64,000 nucleotides of DNA. It comes from Marinobacter caseinilyticus (GTDB lineage: Bacteria; Pseudomonadota; Gammaproteobacteria; Pseudomonadales; Oleiphilaceae). Numbering within the stretch: position 1 is the stretch's first letter; each line of letters opens with the position of its first letter. Shown one piece after another: positions 62,596-64,000 of this stretch. A program made the translations under genes and the position numbers. A model generated the notes under the pieces. It searched no databases and was not told the DNA's origin. It was given only the letters and a program-made list of their open reading frames with translations. Location of the stretch: positions 230,202-294,201 of the forward strand of contig NZ_WUQJ01000031.1 in the NCBI RefSeq assembly GCF_011074955.1. Reading direction: 5' to 3'.

Positions 62596-63444
62596 TTGGA
62601 AGACAACAAGGCAACTATGACTGATATTCAGAATGACAACCTAGGCCTGATGGCCGCGCCCGGCGGGTCGGAGCCCGTTAAGCCGGAAAAAGACCGGAAG
62701 TTTGTCGAGGCACTTTCACGGGGGCTGGATGTGTTACGTGCCTTCAGTCAGGGCTCGGTCATTCTGGGTAACCAGGACATTGCGCGCCTGACCAACCTGC
62801 CAAAGCCGACCGTGTCGCGCATGACCTACACGCTGACCAAGCTGGGTTATCTGAGCTACAACCCGGTGCTGGAAAAGTACCAGCTCAGCTCCGGTGTATT
62901 GGCGCTGGGTTATGCCTACGTGTCCAACCTGAAAGTGCGCCAGCTCGCCAAACCCTACATGGACGAGTTTGCCCGTCGCACCAACATGTCCGTCGGTCTC
63001 ACCTGCCGTGACCGGCTCCACATGATCTACGTCGAAAACCGGTTGCCCCCGGAAGCGTCGCTGTTGCGGATGGAAATCGGCCTTAAGTTGCCGATGTCCA
63101 CCACCTCCGCCGGCCGGGCCTACTATTGCGCCGTCAGCGATCAGGCCCGCAAGGTGCTGGCCGACTCCATGGCCGAGAAGTATGGCCCCGAAGCCTGGCC
63201 TGCTATTAAGGAAGGGCTGGACCGCGCCATGGAAGACTTCAAGGAGTACGGTTTTTGCCTGTCCGAAGGCGAGTGGGATCGCAACATCAACTCCGCCGGC
63301 GTCCCTGTCCGCCTGCAGGACGGCACCATCATGGCGCTGACCTGCGCGGCCCCGTCGTACCTGATCTCCGGCGAAAAGCTGCGCGAGTCGATCGCCCACC
63401 AGCTCGCCATGCTCGGCAGCGACATCGAGTCGCTGGGGGTCTGA
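62596..63444 (+). CDS. IclR-family transcriptional regulator
   Basis: A 282-residue regulator. Residues ~35-100 form the winged helix ('FVEALSRGLDVLRAFSQGSV', 'NQDIARLTNLPKPTVSRMTY', 'LTKLGYLSY'); the rest is the IclR ligand domain ('MSVGLTCRDRLHMIYVENRL', 'GRAYYCAVSD', 'VPVRLQDGTIMALTCAAPSY'). The pattern is closest to PcaR/PobR-type activators of aromatic and dicarboxylate catabolism. The TTG at 62596 has AAGAGGG ahead; ATG 62617 is an alternative. It is the only local DNA-binding regulator in the catabolic region and so the likely user of the shared dyad. Confidence 0.9.
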   Translation: MEDNKATMTDIQNDNLGLMAAPGGSEPVKPEKDRKFVEALSRGLDVLRAFSQGSVILGNQDIARLTNLPKPTVSRMTYTLTKLGYLSYNPVLEKYQLSSGVLALGYAYVSNLKVRQLAKPYMDEFARRTNMSVGLTCRDRLHMIYVENRLPPEASLLRMEIGLKLPMSTTSAGRAYYCAVSDQARKVLADSMAEKYGPEAWPAIKEGLDRAMEDFKEYGFCLSEGEWDRNINSAGVPVRLQDGTIMALTCAAPSYLISGEKLRESIAHQLAMLGSDIESLGV

Positions 63445-63467
63445 TCAACCCCCACCCGGCAGCACTC

Positions 63468-63502
63468 AAAAAGGCAGTCCATGAACGGACTGCCTTTTTT
63501 TT
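63468..63502 (+). terminator. Rho-independent terminator of the IclR gene
   Basis: AAAAAGGCAGTCC, loop ATGAAC, GGACTGCC and eight T, 24 bases after the stop. Confidence 0.93.
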
Positions 63503-63577
63503 GGTCCATCACACACGGCCCGGCAACCCGGTCCTGCCCATCACGAACCCCAATCATTACGGCCGACCCTCCTCCTT

Positions 63578-63698
63578 TGTAGCCGACGCTTCAGCGTCGG
63601 GAGCCCGGCAGTACCCTGATCATCGATCCGGCAGGCCAAGGTCCTGATCATTACCCCGGCAGGCCAGGGCCTGCTCCGAAGCTGAAGCATCGGCTACA
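63578..63698. repeat. REPIN/BIME-like element, copy 2
   Basis: Left REP at 63578-63600 is GTAG followed by the perfect hairpin CCGACGC-TTCA-GCGTCGG. Right REP at 63676-63698 is its inverted counterpart ending CATCGGCTACA. The leading GTAG is the hallmark tetranucleotide of RAYT-mobilised REPs. Confidence 0.8.
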
Positions 63699-63699
63699 G

Positions 63700-63720
63700 T
63701 CGCAGGTCGCAGGTCGCAGG
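63700..63720. repeat. TCGCAGG heptamer tandem repeat, three copies
   Basis: Three exact copies of TCGCAGG directly after REPIN copy 2. The same position in the second unit has five copies. Confidence 0.85.
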
Positions 63721-63838
63721 TTGGAGGTTCCAGGCCACAGTCCGCCGTTGGCTGTCCCCAGTCACCAGTCGCCCACGCTACCGGGCAGCACTGCCATGCC
63801 TTGCAGGAATCTCCCAGCCGACGCGGTCGCCTGGCTCT

Positions 63839-63932
63839 TGTAGCCGACGCTTCAGCTTCGGGGGGCCCGGCAGGGCCCTGATCATCACCCTGGCAGGCCA
63901 GGGCCTGCTCCGAAGCTGAAGCATCGGCTACA
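63839..63932. repeat. REPIN/BIME-like element, copy 3
   Basis: Left REP 63839-63861 and right REP 63910-63932 are 23-bp inverted repeats with one mismatch, enclosing 48 bases. It is shorter inside than copy 2. Confidence 0.8.
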
Positions 63933-63933
63933 G

Positions 63934-63968
63934 TTGCAGGTCGCAGGTCGCAGGTCGCAGGTCGCAGG
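63934..63968. repeat. TCGCAGG heptamer tandem repeat, five copies
   Basis: TTGCAGG followed by four exact TCGCAGG units directly after REPIN copy 3. Confidence 0.85.
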
Positions 63969-64000
63969 TTGGAGGTTCCAGGCCACAGTCCGCCGTTGGC

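Larger units (their letters stand above)
63577..64000. repeat. Tandem duplication of a ~261-base REPIN-containing unit (second copy cut by window end)
   Basis: The block starting at 63577 is repeated from 63838 (period 261). The copies differ by an extra ~28-base internal duplication (GATCAT...GGCAGGCC) in the first and by the number of 7-bp TCGCAGG repeats. No coding sequence is supported in the last 500 bases of the window. Confidence 0.88.

Overview
The window is about 57-60% GC and densely coded, and looks like the chromosome of a free-living gammaproteobacterium of the Marinobacter / marine Pseudomonadales kind. This is inferred from gene content: three solute-uptake systems of TRAP and ABC type, many acyl-CoA genes, several cyclic-di-GMP proteins and a DcaP-type porin. 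No rRNA, tRNA, CRISPR array, phage or transposase gene was recognised. The first gene is cut by the window edge. The right end runs into a REP-type repeat array.

Bases 1-25,000 are mixed housekeeping, signalling and stress genes: an ECF sigma/anti-sigma pair, an HDOD-GAF protein, the methionine ABC importer metNIQ, a 1-Cys peroxiredoxin, an alpha/beta hydrolase, glyoxalase I, a CBS pair, S-formylglutathione hydrolase, a DUF6279 lipoprotein, a DCC thiol protein, a quinone oxidoreductase, a DJ-1/PfpI protein, a DTW tRNA-modifying enzyme, a thioesterase, a MATE exporter and a chemoreceptor. Four cyclic-di-GMP-type proteins occur in the whole window, three of them with at least one decayed domain. 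At 19.26-23.14 kb a secreted methionine-rich MXKDX-repeat protein, a two-component system and an exported MsrA-MsrB fusion sit in line. They resemble a periplasmic methionine-based oxidant scavenging and repair module.

Bases 25,000-63,500 form a large catabolic region for CoA-activated organic acids. It holds a DctPQM TRAP importer with an amidase; an enoyl-CoA hydratase and a MOSC protein; an acid-CoA ligase; a seven-gene run (SDR, thioesterase, ACAD11-like dehydrogenase, SDR, ACAD11-like kinase, SurE, CoA ligase) that resembles a 4-hydroxyacyl-CoA (lva-like) pathway; a complete livHMGFK importer; a MaoC hydratase, a class II aldolase and a paired acyl-CoA dehydrogenase of the pimeloyl-CoA type; a DcaP-like porin; a TAXI-type TRAP importer; glutaryl-CoA dehydrogenase; a 3-oxoadipyl-CoA-type thiolase; a GhrA-type 2-hydroxyacid dehydrogenase; and an IclR-family regulator. 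Taken together this suggests uptake and beta-oxidation of dicarboxylic or ring-derived acids.

Seven copies of a 15-bp dyad close to TACCGC-NNN-GCGAAA were read by eye upstream of the TRAP operon, the liv operon, the dehydrogenase pair, the porin (two copies), the thiolase and the hydroxyacid dehydrogenase. They may mark the regulon of the IclR protein at the right end. Non-coding structures of note are a 270-bp MITE-like element with 23-bp perfect terminal inverted repeats in the liv leader, an eight-copy 14-bp tandem repeat, a four-copy 11-bp tandem repeat, three REPIN/BIME-like elements with a 7-bp repeat, and many Rho-independent terminators.
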